Shown in pieces: positions 23,650-33,837 of a stretch of 35,263 nt of DNA. The position numbers and the translations under genes are program-made. The DNA comes from Bigelowiella natans CCMP2755 (Eukaryota > Cercozoa > Chlorarachniophyceae): NCBI GenBank assembly GCA_000320545.1, contig ADNK01001189.1, positions 2,501 to 37,763 of the forward strand, given 5' to 3'. The notes below the pieces were generated by a model, which was given only the letters and a program-made list of their open reading frames with translations, had not been told where the DNA came from and ran no database searches. The number at the start of each line of letters is the position of its first letter. Positions within the stretch are counted from its first letter, which is position 1.

Positions 23650-24168
23650 GTCTCTCTGTGCGTGTGTGTGCTTGTATAAGCATGATATGACATAATTGCA
23701 CAGTTTCCCCCTTTAAAGTGATCGGGTGGCGTAGTCTCCACCCAGCAGGCAGATCTATCCCAACATCGCTTGCTAACTATGTACTCACGAGTGTGACTAC
23801 GTGGTGCTGCTACTACTACCGCTGCGCCCAGAGGAGATTCATAGACTGTGCGATCGTGTCGTTCCTGCTCTGGTAGTCGCTGGTTGGTTCCATGCAAAGG
23901 AAAAGGGGGACGGCAGCAAACCAGCAAACAAACAGACAAATGTGCCAACATAAGTCTCAGGCGCAATCGTTTCCAACCGCCAGCAATTAAATTTGTCGCA
24001 GGCCATTCATTCATCCAATCGATCTTACTCTTGCAGCGCCGAGAGGGATTTTTTAATATTATCGTGAGTTGTGGTGACGTTGCCCTCCACAGCACTCAGG
24101 CGACTCCTGATGATGGTTCGAAATATAATGCGAGGGTATGAGAGAAAGTAGAGGGGGGGGGGAGATAG

Positions 24169-24202
<34 letters not shown>

Positions 24203-24511
24203 AATCTGGATTTTTATGAAAGCTCTTACTTGATGGATTGTAGCTTGCTGTTCAGTCTAGCGTGCACTCGGTCGATTCCCTGCATCAAGGTCCGCTACAA
24301 TAATGTACAGAAAGAAGAGGCAGAAGGAGGAGAAGAGGAGGGGGGAATAGGAGATCATAGCAGCAGGATGGTGAGCGCATCAAACCTCCATCAATATCAT
24401 TGTCACCCTCATTATCATTGGCATCATCAATGTCGTCATTGCTTATTGCTGTCTTCGTTTCAGACCACCTCAAAGTTTCCCAGGCTATTTGAAAGCAATG
24501 TACGGATCTAA

Positions 24512-24591
<80 letters not shown>

Positions 24592-25138
24592 AGAATTGTT
24601 ACACCAGAATGCTGCAGATTACATACCAGAAAAGGCCAAGTCAAGAGAATAGAATAGGGAGGAAGCAGGAGGGGGAGGGGGAGGGATGGATAGAAACTTC
24701 TGCACACAAACCCCAACTTCAGGATTAATAGTGTGGTATCTCCCCCCTCCCTTCCACGTCATCACCTCCTCGTTATGCTGTGGTGTCAGTCCTGAAATAC
24801 TTTGTGAAAAGACGTCCAAACTTATTTTTGCGGGAAGAGAGGCTGCTGCTGAGACTCTATGCGTTGTTCTTCCTCCCTTGTCCTTTCCCATCTCCTCCTT
24901 CTCCCTCCCCTCCTCCTCCCCCTTTTCCGCCTGCTGCTGCTGCTGTAGTGCACTTTCAGATCTTATTGCCTTGACGATCATGTTTAATGAATTGACTGTG
25001 GTTTCTCCTGTTGACGACACTGATGCTGCGTTTTCTACCCCATGGCGCTGCTCGTAGTTAAGGATGTACGTGCGATAAAGCCTTTGTATTTCCATAGAAC
25101 CTCGGATCATCTCGGCCTGAGAAGATGGCAACATTATA

Positions 25139-25185
<47 letters not shown>

Positions 25186-25258
25186 AGCACAGGCATGCAC
25201 ACGCATAGAAGCAGACCATGTAAGAAAGAAGAAAGACGGAACTTGGATCTCTCCATCT

Positions 25259-25330
<72 letters not shown>

Positions 25331-25521
25331 AGTGCGTGAGAGAGAAAGAGAGAGGGAGAAAGAGGGAGAGGAAGGGAGAGAGGGAGGGAGAGAGAGAGAA
25401 TACGTTACTTGAGAAATTTCCTTGTAGTTTACTCCTCCTCCTCCCTCTCCTCCTCTATCCCTTCTGATCATGTGTTTGTAGATTCCGCTCCAAAGTTGGC
25501 TGCTTACCTACAGCCCCCCCA

Positions 25522-25560
<39 letters not shown>

Positions 25561-25588
25561 CACATGCACGAAGACAATCACACATGTG

Positions 25589-25644
<56 letters not shown>

Positions 25645-27272
25645 TGTGTGCGTGATTTGTATAATCGACTCTCTGTGATCGGTCTAAGCCAAAGCGCAGA
25701 CTTGTCCTACCAATCCGTAATGAAAGTGCGATGTCGCACGCTATCACCTTGGAGTATCCTCCAAACTGCTGCACAACCTTATACAGCAGGTACAGGTCAA
25801 TACTCGCATTTCCTAGCTTCGGGTATTGAGGTAAGCGGGTAGATCCTCGTTGCCTTTACGTTCATGGAGGATGAGAAAGGCGGTTGGGAGGGGTAAACAA
25901 CAACAGGTAAGCAGAGAATTTCCGCAGTAAAAGAATGGCGAACGTTCCGCTCCTATACTGTCATAGTGAAATAACTCTGTTACTGCTACGACTTTTCCTT
26001 ACACTTGAAGAGCCGAGATCAGCGTTCTGTAAAAGCGGCAGCGCGGCATGTCTTCCAAGAACTCCATCGGTAGGCCAGGCCTTCGTCATTACATCATCGT
26101 ATCATCTTCATCGTCATCGCCGTTAGTCATTATGGTCACCATCACACCGCCACCATCATTTTCACCATAGAAACAGGGCAAATATCAGATCAATAGCCTG
26201 ACTATCATCATCACAACAATTATCATCATCATCATCATCACCAACATGCTAGCATGCCGTTGTCACGAAAAAACAATACAAGCGCGATCATATTCTACAA
26301 GGGAACTATCTCTATTACTTACCAATTAATGATGATAGGGGCCATTAGGTTCTTAGAAGGTCGTGCGGCCTTCTGCGATTTCCGGCTGCTAGTACTACTT
26401 CCCACAACCTCCATGGTGGATGGTCGTGGGCGTTTGGCTCTTGCTGTACCGCTATCCCTCGCGGCAGTATCTCGATTACCATGACTAGCTGTCTTTGACT
26501 GTAATCGACTGCTTGAGTCTGGCATCTTTGCTTCACCTGCCGCACCTGCCGAGATGTATTTTCTTTGGTTGAGCGGCGATCAAGAATTCTCATTCTGGTC
26601 AGATTTATGAACGAAAAGAGGGCGCGACATAAGAGGGCGCGAAGAGGGAAAGAAGAGAACCTTTGGCTGGAGGACTCTGCGCGCGATTGCTAGCTGGAGG
26701 TTGTTTCAGCGAGGAGGATGAAGATGCAGCATGGAGAGTTGGAATCGGCGCCGGCTTCGTTTTCAGTGTTATATCCGATTCCAGTGCACCGACTTGTTGG
26801 GTTTGACTGCGAGGCACCGGCGTTGACGCTATTGTGCTGTGTGAGGACAAACCCGGTCGCTTGGTGGGCGCACGCAGGCCCTTCTTTCTTCTCGCAGACT
26901 TGACAAATTCGCCGATTGTCGCTTTGATGAAGTCTTTCCTGTGCCGCAAAGACCTAGGAAGACAGGATAACGGAGAGGGTGGGAATTATGAAGTAATGAG
27001 GGAAGCACGTTTGTATCTAAAGCTAATTTACATCCGCCTTCCCCGAAGAAGAACAAGAGAGCAAGGTGCTCCTCCCGCTCTCTACATCCCGCTGTCATCT
27101 ACATGCGAGTGAGTACTGACCTCCCGAAATTCTCTTCCAGCTGCGCGGTAACCTTCTTCCGCGTCACCACCCTGAGGTCTGAAGTCCTAAGGATCTGATG
27201 AATGGCATTGGAGAGCGTCCCATCTGAGAGGGGCGGTGGAGACACCCCAGAGGATGGGGCTGGGTTGCTCAT
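23235..27272 (-). CDS. DEK_C-ARID domain protein (chromatin/DNA-binding)
   Basis: Nine exons join in phase to 547 aa: 27272-27121, 26953-26661, 26545-26323, 25853-25748, 25507-25409, 25116-24766, 24294-24230, 24106-24029, 23511-23235. Residues ~16-70 match the DEK C-terminal domain (LRTSDLRVVTRKKVTAQLEE then FGRSLRHRKDFIKATI), a small helical DNA/chromatin-binding fold. A Ser/Lys-rich linker follows. Residues ~218-320 match ARID/BRIGHT: YPKLGNASIDLYLLYKVVQQ, FGGYSK, the core Trp in SQLWSGIYKHM, and IQRLYRTYILNYEQRHG. The tail has poly-Gln/acidic patches, two short helices (QGIDRVHARLNSKLQ; NIKKSLSALQE) and a Gly/Ser/Gln-rich end. Role is inferred as a nuclear DNA-binding or chromatin protein. 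Exon 26545 has a second AG acceptor nine bases later (26536). The gene is divergent from the GNAT gene with only 176 bp between starts. Confidence 0.87.
23535..23650. repeat. (AT)n and (CT)n microsatellites
   Basis: (AT)16 at about 23535-23566 and (CT)18 at about 23607-23642, in the last intron of the DEK_C-ARID gene. Confidence 0.96.
24159..24204. repeat. (GATA)n-(GA)n microsatellite
   Basis: Lies in intron 24107-24229 of the DEK_C-ARID gene; TATC/TC-rich on the sense strand. Confidence 0.93.
24295..24765 (-). other. Intron with (CA)n-(GA)n tract
   Basis: 471-nt intron of the DEK_C-ARID gene, flanked by phase-0 exons. It contains (CA)15 then (GA)20 at about 24517-24588, i.e. (TC)n-(TG)n on the sense strand. 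Confidence 0.8.
25141..25400. repeat. Four tandem tracts in one ARID intron
   Basis: Intron 25117-25408 holds (AT)21 at 25141-25183, (CT)15 at about 25267-25297, (GT)15 at about 25298-25328 and a GA-rich block at 25337-25400. The CT and GA blocks are mutually complementary. Confidence 0.95.
25524..25650. repeat. (CA)n, (CT)n and (GT)n tracts in one ARID intron
   Basis: Intron 25508-25747 holds (CA)17 at 25524-25558, (CT)18 at about 25591-25627 and (GT)11 at 25628-25650. The CA and GT tracts can pair. Confidence 0.96.
25854..26322 (-). other. Intron with ATC-rich stretch
   Basis: 469-nt intron separating the linker exon from the ARID core. It holds CAT/ATC-rich sequence at about 26090-26245. 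No other gene supported. Confidence 0.7.
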
Positions 27273-27448
27273 TCGTGCGAGTAATTTATCGCGTGTGTTC
27301 GGGAAGGGGGGAAATTATTCGAATTGTTACGCGACAAGGGAACATTCGTGTCGTACCATAATTTAGACCTTGGCCACCCACAGCGGCTACAGGAAAGGAA
27401 CTACCGCTGATCCTATCGGGATGAAAGAAGAAAATACCACCCTCAAGC
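27273..27448. promoter_or_regulatory. Short divergent promoter region (DEK_C-ARID / GNAT)
   Basis: Only 176 bp lie between the two divergent start codons, so both 5' UTRs and promoters must overlap or be very short. No named motif is recognised. Bidirectional use is inferred from position. Confidence 0.6.
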
Positions 27449-28831
27449 ATGCCGCTTATGAAAATTCCCCTGCGCGAGGATGAACGGCGGATTAGAATGG
27501 GAACTAATGGTCTTAAAAAAATCGAATACGAGCGTGGCGATGTTCTCCTGCTTCGAAAACTGACCGAGCCTCAGCATCCATCGTCGGGAATGGGCGTCAC
27601 TCTGCGCCACAGGTCCCTCCCGTACTTTATTTCGGTCGGCTGTGTCGTCGCCCTTGCGCTGGCACGGCATTTCCGATCCCTCTGGAAGCACGCAACCCTC
27701 GCCAAGAGTTTCAGGGTAGATCAACGAACAGGAAAAGCAAGCGCGGTTGCCACCAAAGTATGCAGGGTTACCAAAAGACACTACAGGGACATACTAGAGC
27801 TGGCTCGCCACACCTACAACGGGGAGGACTACATTCATGAGGCCTTCGACAAATGGACGGATTCTTCCGGAAAGAACTACTTCGTGGGCATTGAGGTGCA
27901 CTTTCGTTTCTTATCGTGAGAAGTTGTCGTCGCCGTACCACAGCGCCACTGCTGTCTAGCCTCCTAGGCACCTATCTCTTGTGATTTCTTGCCTGTTTCG
28001 AAAGGGAGAACATGGAGAAATCGTTGCCTGTGAGAATCTAGCAGCCCTGGACCAGGGCAAGACTGCCTGGATGGAAGGTCTTCGTGTCCACCCCGATTAC
28101 AGGTACCAAGTCAGTAATAATACTTTCTGAAGTTTTGCTAGAATGACCTCGTTTCGTCCCTAATTGAGAATGAGACTGCTCTGTCACCATTATACCACCT
28201 CCCCCTCCTCCTGCCTACCTACTCACCTACCTATCTACCTGTCTGCCTACATCAGGGGGAAGGGGCTTGCGAGTCAGCTGGAGGGCCATCTCGTTCGTTA
28301 TGCGGAAGGAACTGGGAAAGGAGTGGAGCATGGGGGGAGCGGAGGGGTTAGTAAAGACTCCCTTCCTTCTGTAAGAAGTCCCAGGTTTCAGCGGATACGA
28401 CTAACCACGACTATGAGGAACGTGGCATCCTGCTATCTTGCGGAGAAGTTCGGACTGAAACCTGTAAATAGTTGGGCTTATCACTTCTTAGATCGCACTG
28501 GCGTGAGGGAAGCTCTGCAGAATTTCACGCGCATCATGTCGAAGCTAAAGCAGGAGCAGCAAGAAGAGCAGAGTCTAGAAAAAGTGGCCGCAACAAACGA
28601 TCATCCGGCTCTGTCCTACTCTGTTGCCGAGGCCGATGTTACCTCGTTTGGAAAGATAACGCAGGATTCGACGCTATTATTAGACTGGAAGGTGGCAGAG
28701 GCGGGCCCTGAGTTTGAGAGGACATTTGTTGAGGATAGGAAGGGTGGGAGATTGAGATTCTTTGTTGCAACAGCTGATGTTGCGAGCAACTTACGGTAGT
28801 TACGCCGCCGATATTGTTAGCTGGTGCAAAA

Positions 28832-28895
<64 letters not shown>

Positions 28896-28935
28896 AACAT
28901 TTATAAATCAATATAATGTGTGTGTATATAAATAT

Positions 28936-28983
<48 letters not shown>

Positions 28984-29841
28984 TATATAAAGACTATTGC
29001 ATATTCTGTACACTCTGCAGAGAATCCCCTCATCAGCTCCTTGGTTACTCCGTCGGAAGAACCAGACCCTCTATCTCAACACATGAAGAACATCAGGTTG
29101 TTCGTCGTACTTGAAAGCAAAGAGAATTTCCCTTAATCTATATTCGCTGCTATTTTGTATACTTCGTCGCTTATTCGCCCTTGCTCGTATCCTATGCTTA
29201 CCATACTTCACTCTCTTACGACGAAACTTCTGGAGGATATGTTCATAACAATTTTGATATAATATGACGCATTAATATATTATCCGTATACACGATGCTG
29301 TAGGGTTCTTCGATTCGATGTGCTACGATTTGTATGAAGTCTACGCATGCGGCAGCTACTTTGAAGCTTATCCAGGTCGGTTACTGTAAAGGACAGATTT
29401 CGCCTTGCGCGTCATCATACGTTTGAAATTAAGAGACCTTGTAATCTTTCTAGCGAGAAATATTCACTTATCGTGCGCAAAGAACAAGCACAGCCTCTGA
29501 GAACATTTGTTCTTGAACGATGAGAGATAGCATTGGGAAGAAATTTGAGGGGCGAGATAGACCGACAGAGAGAGAAGGATAGAGAGCAAGAGAGGTAGAA
29601 TATGTTGACGTGTACATTTTTCTTAAAACTAGAAACTCAGTAAATGTGGAAATCAATTGCTGTGTTGTCATAGAACGAACTTAAAATTGCTTTGGAACAT
29701 GGGGCCAATACGACGATGATAAATCTGAATGAAATGGCTACAAAAAGCGTTGTTAGATTGGGCGCCTTCCCGATTAAAGGCAAGATTTTGCACCATCCAA
29801 ACTGCTTGCAATCGTTTTCTATCCCCTCGGACATGTATTAA
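27449..29841 (+). CDS. GNAT acetyltransferase, histidine N-acetyltransferase (NAT16)-like
   Basis: Six exons join in phase to 466 aa: 27449-27895, 28005-28102, 28256-28795, 29021-29096, 29304-29375, 29674-29841. The GNAT acetyl-CoA loop is clear across the second junction: WMEGLRVHPDY|RGKGLASQLE (~172-190). The upstream HTYNGEDYIHEAFDKW and the C-terminal half (LLLDW...; LGYSVGRTRP; AATLKLIQNELKIAL) follow the two-domain layout of vertebrate NAT16, which acetylates free histidine with acetyl-CoA. Residues 57-72 (LPYFISVGCVVALALA) are hydrophobic and could be a membrane anchor not usual for NAT16. The stop seen at 28796-28798 is inside an intron in this model (donor GTAGTT); the later exons are supported by matching phases (2, 0, 0) and by resemblance, though the chemical substrate remains inference. 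The intron 28796-29020 is full of (CT)n, (CA)n and (AT)n. Confidence 0.83.
28837..28979. repeat. (CT)n-(CA)n and (AT)n microsatellites
   Basis: (CT)17 at about 28837-28871, (CA)11 at about 28872-28895 and (AT)16 at about 28947-28979, all in the GNAT intron 28796-29020. Confidence 0.96.
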
Positions 29842-31447
29842 ACATCAATGGCATTCCATGATATTAGTGAGTGGATGTATTATGTCTGCAAAATATACAG
29901 ATCGAGACAGAGTCGTGCTTTATGAGAAAGCGCTGGGTTGCGTGGAAAACCACTCGTAAAATAGATATGCCTGAGGTTTTATCATGTCCGTTGTCCTGAT
30001 GAAGGATGTCTATATCTCAATTTTATGGTGGGATTTTCAATGTTGTCTGTTATTGCGCTGCTAGCATATGACATCTATGCAAGCTGGCAGATTTAGTTTT
30101 GCTCGTAAAGACAACTTATTTGCATACCTACATGCATGTTTTTGAATAACTTTAGTGACTGACTAGTCTCCTGCTAATAGCAAAAGATCGATCCCATTTT
30201 TGTCTACCATTCTAGTGTCACGTTACGGGCTGTATTTGAAGACGAAAGATGAGTAGCACGATGGTGCACACATTCGATGCGATCCGTGTAGTAGCATGAT
30301 ATGTCAAATGTGAAAATCATTCACGCATGTATGTGGAAATGCAGCCTGCCAAGTGTGTACCTACTGTGCAGTAATAAATGTGGATGCAAGCCATCCTGCG
30401 ATGAACGCTTGTGCAATGAGCTAAGGCACAAAGCTGCTAATCTGTGCATCACATCGCGGCATGCTAGCACATGGTTGCGCAACTACAAACAAATTGCATG
30501 AATGCACTTGCACAAACTTCCACCAACTTTTTGCCTAACGTCGTTCAATCACCATGACTTCAGGCTACAAAAGCACGCGCCCAAGTCTGCATCGCACAGG
30601 GAGCCCTGTCAATCTAGCAATGCTGAATGGCACTCGAAACGTCATCAGTTCGAACAACGAGCTTGATGCAGAAATTAGAGACAGGGAACTAGCTTGCTAG
30701 CTAGCTAGCTAGCCCGCCCAGGCTAGCTTCTCGACTTTTTCAGTGCACCATCTCAATGTTGCGATGACGCAGCGAGTGTTGCGGGCCTGCGATGCAAGTT
30801 CACATTCATTGTGTCAACGTGCAAGCAACACAACTCCAATCACAATGCACAGCATGGCTTCTGGAACAATTCCTGAGTTTTTTTGTTTTTTCCCCAAAAA
30901 TTGTCATCATCCACATGCTGATCTTGGCAACTAGCCTTGCACTGAACGGCAAAGAGGCCACCAAACCTTTCCAGCTTTCGCCGCCTCTCGCTCTGTGCTG
31001 CGGTGAATGACCTGCCAAAGTGTGTCAGAAGATGAATTTGCCGGCCATGGCATGTCCAGCACAGAAGCTAGGAAGCCACAATGCACTGACCAGGAAACAG
31101 ACAACCGACTTGCGAGGAATTGCCCGCGGAAATTGTTCGCGCCATGCACGAACAATGAACAATGATGACAAACCACACTTCCAAAGTGTTGCAAGACACT
31201 TGCAGTGTGCGAAACGCAGTGCCTCGAGCTGGCTTCAGTGAAGACATTCCCTTTGGCTAATGTGGGTATTTTTAAGAAATCACAAAACTCGATAAAATGA
31301 AGGCTATTTATGGCATGCGCCATTCCCTTTTCCGTGGATCTAGTCTATAACTCGTATCAAAATATCCGGTAATCTAGTCTACATTCCTCGAGACTTCGTG
31401 AGTAACCCCCCTCACCTTCAAATCGGAATTAACACCTAGGAGAGGCG
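29842..31447. other. Long intergenic region IV
   Basis: About 1.6 kb between the GNAT stop and the phosphatase start. No microsatellite, no tRNA-like structure found by eye, and no frame with family resemblance; the longest open frame (30931-31323, minus) shows no recognisable domain. It has many gcatgc/tgca words and a (CTAG)n palindromic run at about 30690-30713. It may be decayed mobile DNA; no ends or target repeats were found. Confidence 0.6.
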
Positions 31448-32083
31448 ATGACAGAAAAAGCCCCCGACAACTCTAAGGCCGTGCCCGTGTCACAAGACGT
31501 GAATGAAATCCTACCCAATTTTCTCTACCTTGGAAGTAAAAGTGCGGTAAATGAGGATACAGCAAAGGCGTTAAAACTTACAGGCATAGTCAACTGCGCA
31601 GATGAAGTCAAAAAGCCCGATTGGGTTGATGCAAAGGGTCTTAAGTACATCCGATTTCCCTTGGACGACATGGCAAAGGATTGGGAGGAAGTGGAGGCAC
31701 ACTGGAAGAAAGCTATCGAGTTTATTGACGCACAGAAGAAGGCTAATGGGCGGGTTCTAGTTCATTGCGTGAGGGGAGCGAATCGCTCTGCGTCTACAGT
31801 AGTGAGATATTTGATGCACACGGGAAAGGATGGAAAATCTGCCGTAGCGCACGCGAAGAAATGCCGGAAAAAGGTGAGACCATATCCAAATTTTGTAGCC
31901 ATGTTGATTGAGGTTGAGAAGAGGCTCGGGAAGGATAAAGGGAAGGCAACGCTCGATCTTCTTGAATATAACGTGGATTGGATATGCGAGCTCATTGGCT
32001 CAACAGATCGTCAGAGAGTCAAAACCACATTTTTAGACTGTGACCAAGATAAAAATAGAACAGTACAAATGCTGCTTGGGTGA
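31448..32083 (+). CDS. Dual-specificity (DUSP-type) protein phosphatase, intronless
   Basis: A single 211-aa open frame with the Cys-phosphatase signature HCVRGANRS (His106, Cys107, Arg113), followed by the usual Ala-Ser and a helix. Upstream are ILPNFLYLGS, typical of the DUSP start, GIVNCADEV, and FPLDDMAKD, where one of the Asp residues is the likely general acid. Such enzymes remove phosphate from Tyr and Ser/Thr of proteins, often MAP kinases. The ~50 residues after the catalytic domain (LLEYNVDWICELIG...) are not recognised. It is the only intronless gene here and lies in a region that otherwise would separate two convergent genes. Two TGTAA words lie within ~60 nt of the stop. The start is the first ATG, 8 nt after AGGAGAGG, with no alternative nearby. 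Confidence 0.94.
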   Translation: MTEKAPDNSKAVPVSQDVNEILPNFLYLGSKSAVNEDTAKALKLTGIVNCADEVKKPDWVDAKGLKYIRFPLDDMAKDWEEVEAHWKKAIEFIDAQKKANGRVLVHCVRGANRSASTVVRYLMHTGKDGKSAVAHAKKCRKKVRPYPNFVAMLIEVEKRLGKDKGKATLDLLEYNVDWICELIGSTDRQRVKTTFLDCDQDKNRTVQMLLG

Positions 32084-32534
32084 AATATTTCAGATATTTT
32101 TGAGCATGTAATGAAACCATTGTAAACGCGAGTGCGTGGATTACATGAAGTCAAATGTACAAGTGGGCACATGTGATATGCTCTCGCGGCTGCGATGTAC
32201 ATAATATATGTGTACCAGCATGGCGCCAGCACGGGAGTGCTTGCTTGCAGTATTGTACGTAAGTGTGCGAGCTTTCGTGAGACGGATGTAATATGAAAAG
32301 ATTATTTTTGTTCATTAGTCATCCTAACGCGGTTTGTTTACTTGCTTGGCTTACGCCATACATGTCATCACGCTATGAGATACATGCATTATTATGACTC
32401 ATAATGGGATTTGTGTCACGGTATATTGCTTCATGTGCACATCATCTTTCTAGCTAGCTAGTAGCGACCCCGCTCTTCTTTACACCGAGGAGAATCCAAC
32501 GTCGCGAATTCTCACAATTACGATATCATTTGAA
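32084..32534. other. Convergent intergenic region V
   Basis: Between the phosphatase stop and the stop of the unknown minus-strand gene. It contains element copy C, a CTAG run at about 32450-32463 and no microsatellite. No coding sequence seen. Confidence 0.7.
32279..32336 (+). repeat. Dispersed GAGACGGATGTA element, copy C
   Basis: Starts GAGACGGATGTAATATG; the following part (TTAGTCATCCTAACGC) is the most diverged from copies A and B. It is 196 nt past the phosphatase stop, in sense orientation. Confidence 0.6.
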
Positions 32535-32799
32535 CTACTCCTCCATTTTAGCACTGGCAACGATAGTAGTGGCCATGTGCTGTTTGCATCGATCTAGTAT
32601 CGGCTTCCAATCGTCTGTTACAGTAATACCGCCATGACTACTCTCGCTACCGATGCTCGCAAATTGATCTTCGTTGGCGCGCTTCTTGCTGTTTCCTTCA
32701 ATTCCAAATTTGTTGGGCGCTGTTGGTAGTAAAGAAATCCAGGGGTTTGAAAAAGCTGCGAAAATTTCATTGAAGGCAACTCGAGAAGAATAGATCTCG

Positions 32800-32845
<46 letters not shown>

Positions 32846-33790
32846 AAACGCACTCCCTGTGATTCATGAGATAGAACATACTTGTCAGTAGTTTTCGGAG
32901 TGAGCTCCGCCATCCTATCCCCCATCTTTCCATCCGAGCTGAAAAAGTGGTAAACAAAGGTTAGGAGGGGGGAAGGAGAGTTGGGGATAGGAAGTGCAAT
33001 GCGAAAAAATCAACACTTCCTTTTGAGCTTAGACGTCTTGACACGATTCGTGATTCGAGAGGCCTACCTCTTTTTCTTCGCCGTCTCTCCAGCACAAACA
33101 TGCCGCTATTCTTTTTCTCAAGTCCCCCCCCTTCTGATAGACGAAGAGCACACATCTTCAAGGTAAGAACAGAGGAGACTTACTTCCGAATATAAGACCT
33201 TCTCTATGTGCCCCGAGAAGAAACCGCAGGCCCACGTATCGAAAAAGCTCTAAGTTTGCCTTTAAACCAACAAAAATCCTTAGCTAGGCTTATTTTATAT
33301 GCTATGCAACGTGGATGGACACGTACATTCTGTTGTTCAACACATAGAATATTCACTAACCAAGGCCGCCGTCTTTTGGTCACCCAGCTTGGCAATTCCA
33401 GCACCGAAACTCCGCGAACATGTAAGAGCTAAACCCTAAGCAAAACATGGGGGGGGAGGACGAAGAAAACTTATGAAGTTGGGATATGAAGAGGGGAGGG
33501 AGGGGGGGGGGGGGGGGGAGATCATTCGACTGGAACAGAAGCAGAAACGAAGCTAGATTTTACTTCTGGGCTCTATTTAAGAGGGGGGGGACAATTCAAG
33601 TGCAAATCTGAGAAATTACCTGCCGTATGCCAACACCCGCGCAATTTGCGTAGATTGTGTACAGCACACTTACGAGGACAGAGGCGCTGTTTCAGTGCAA
33701 AAGGGTTCCGAATATCGTGGGGGGAAGTGTGAGGGACGTTCGTTAAATATGGAGGCTTCCGGTGTGGTGTACACATTGGTTCATTCCTTG

Positions 33791-33837
<47 letters not shown>

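Noticed and set aside
28639-29136. Open frames on both strands with IYIYIY and SLSLSL or THTHTH runs
   Set aside because: Direct translation of intronic (AT)n, (CT)n and (CA)n repeats; same for similar frames at 7417-7779, 25042-25471 and 25409-25774.
29304-29375. Alternative frame reading FFDSMCYDLYEVYACGSYF for a GNAT exon
   Set aside because: Looks protein-like, but its phase fits neither the upstream exon nor the last exon; the other frame fits both and resembles NAT16.
30600-30700. TTCGA-containing stretch that could be a tRNA T-loop
   Set aside because: No matching acceptor stem, A box or anticodon arm found nearby.
30931-31323. 130-codon minus-strand open frame in intergenic region IV
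   Set aside because: No domain, no continuing exons, composition follows the palindrome-rich intergenic sequence; treated as chance.
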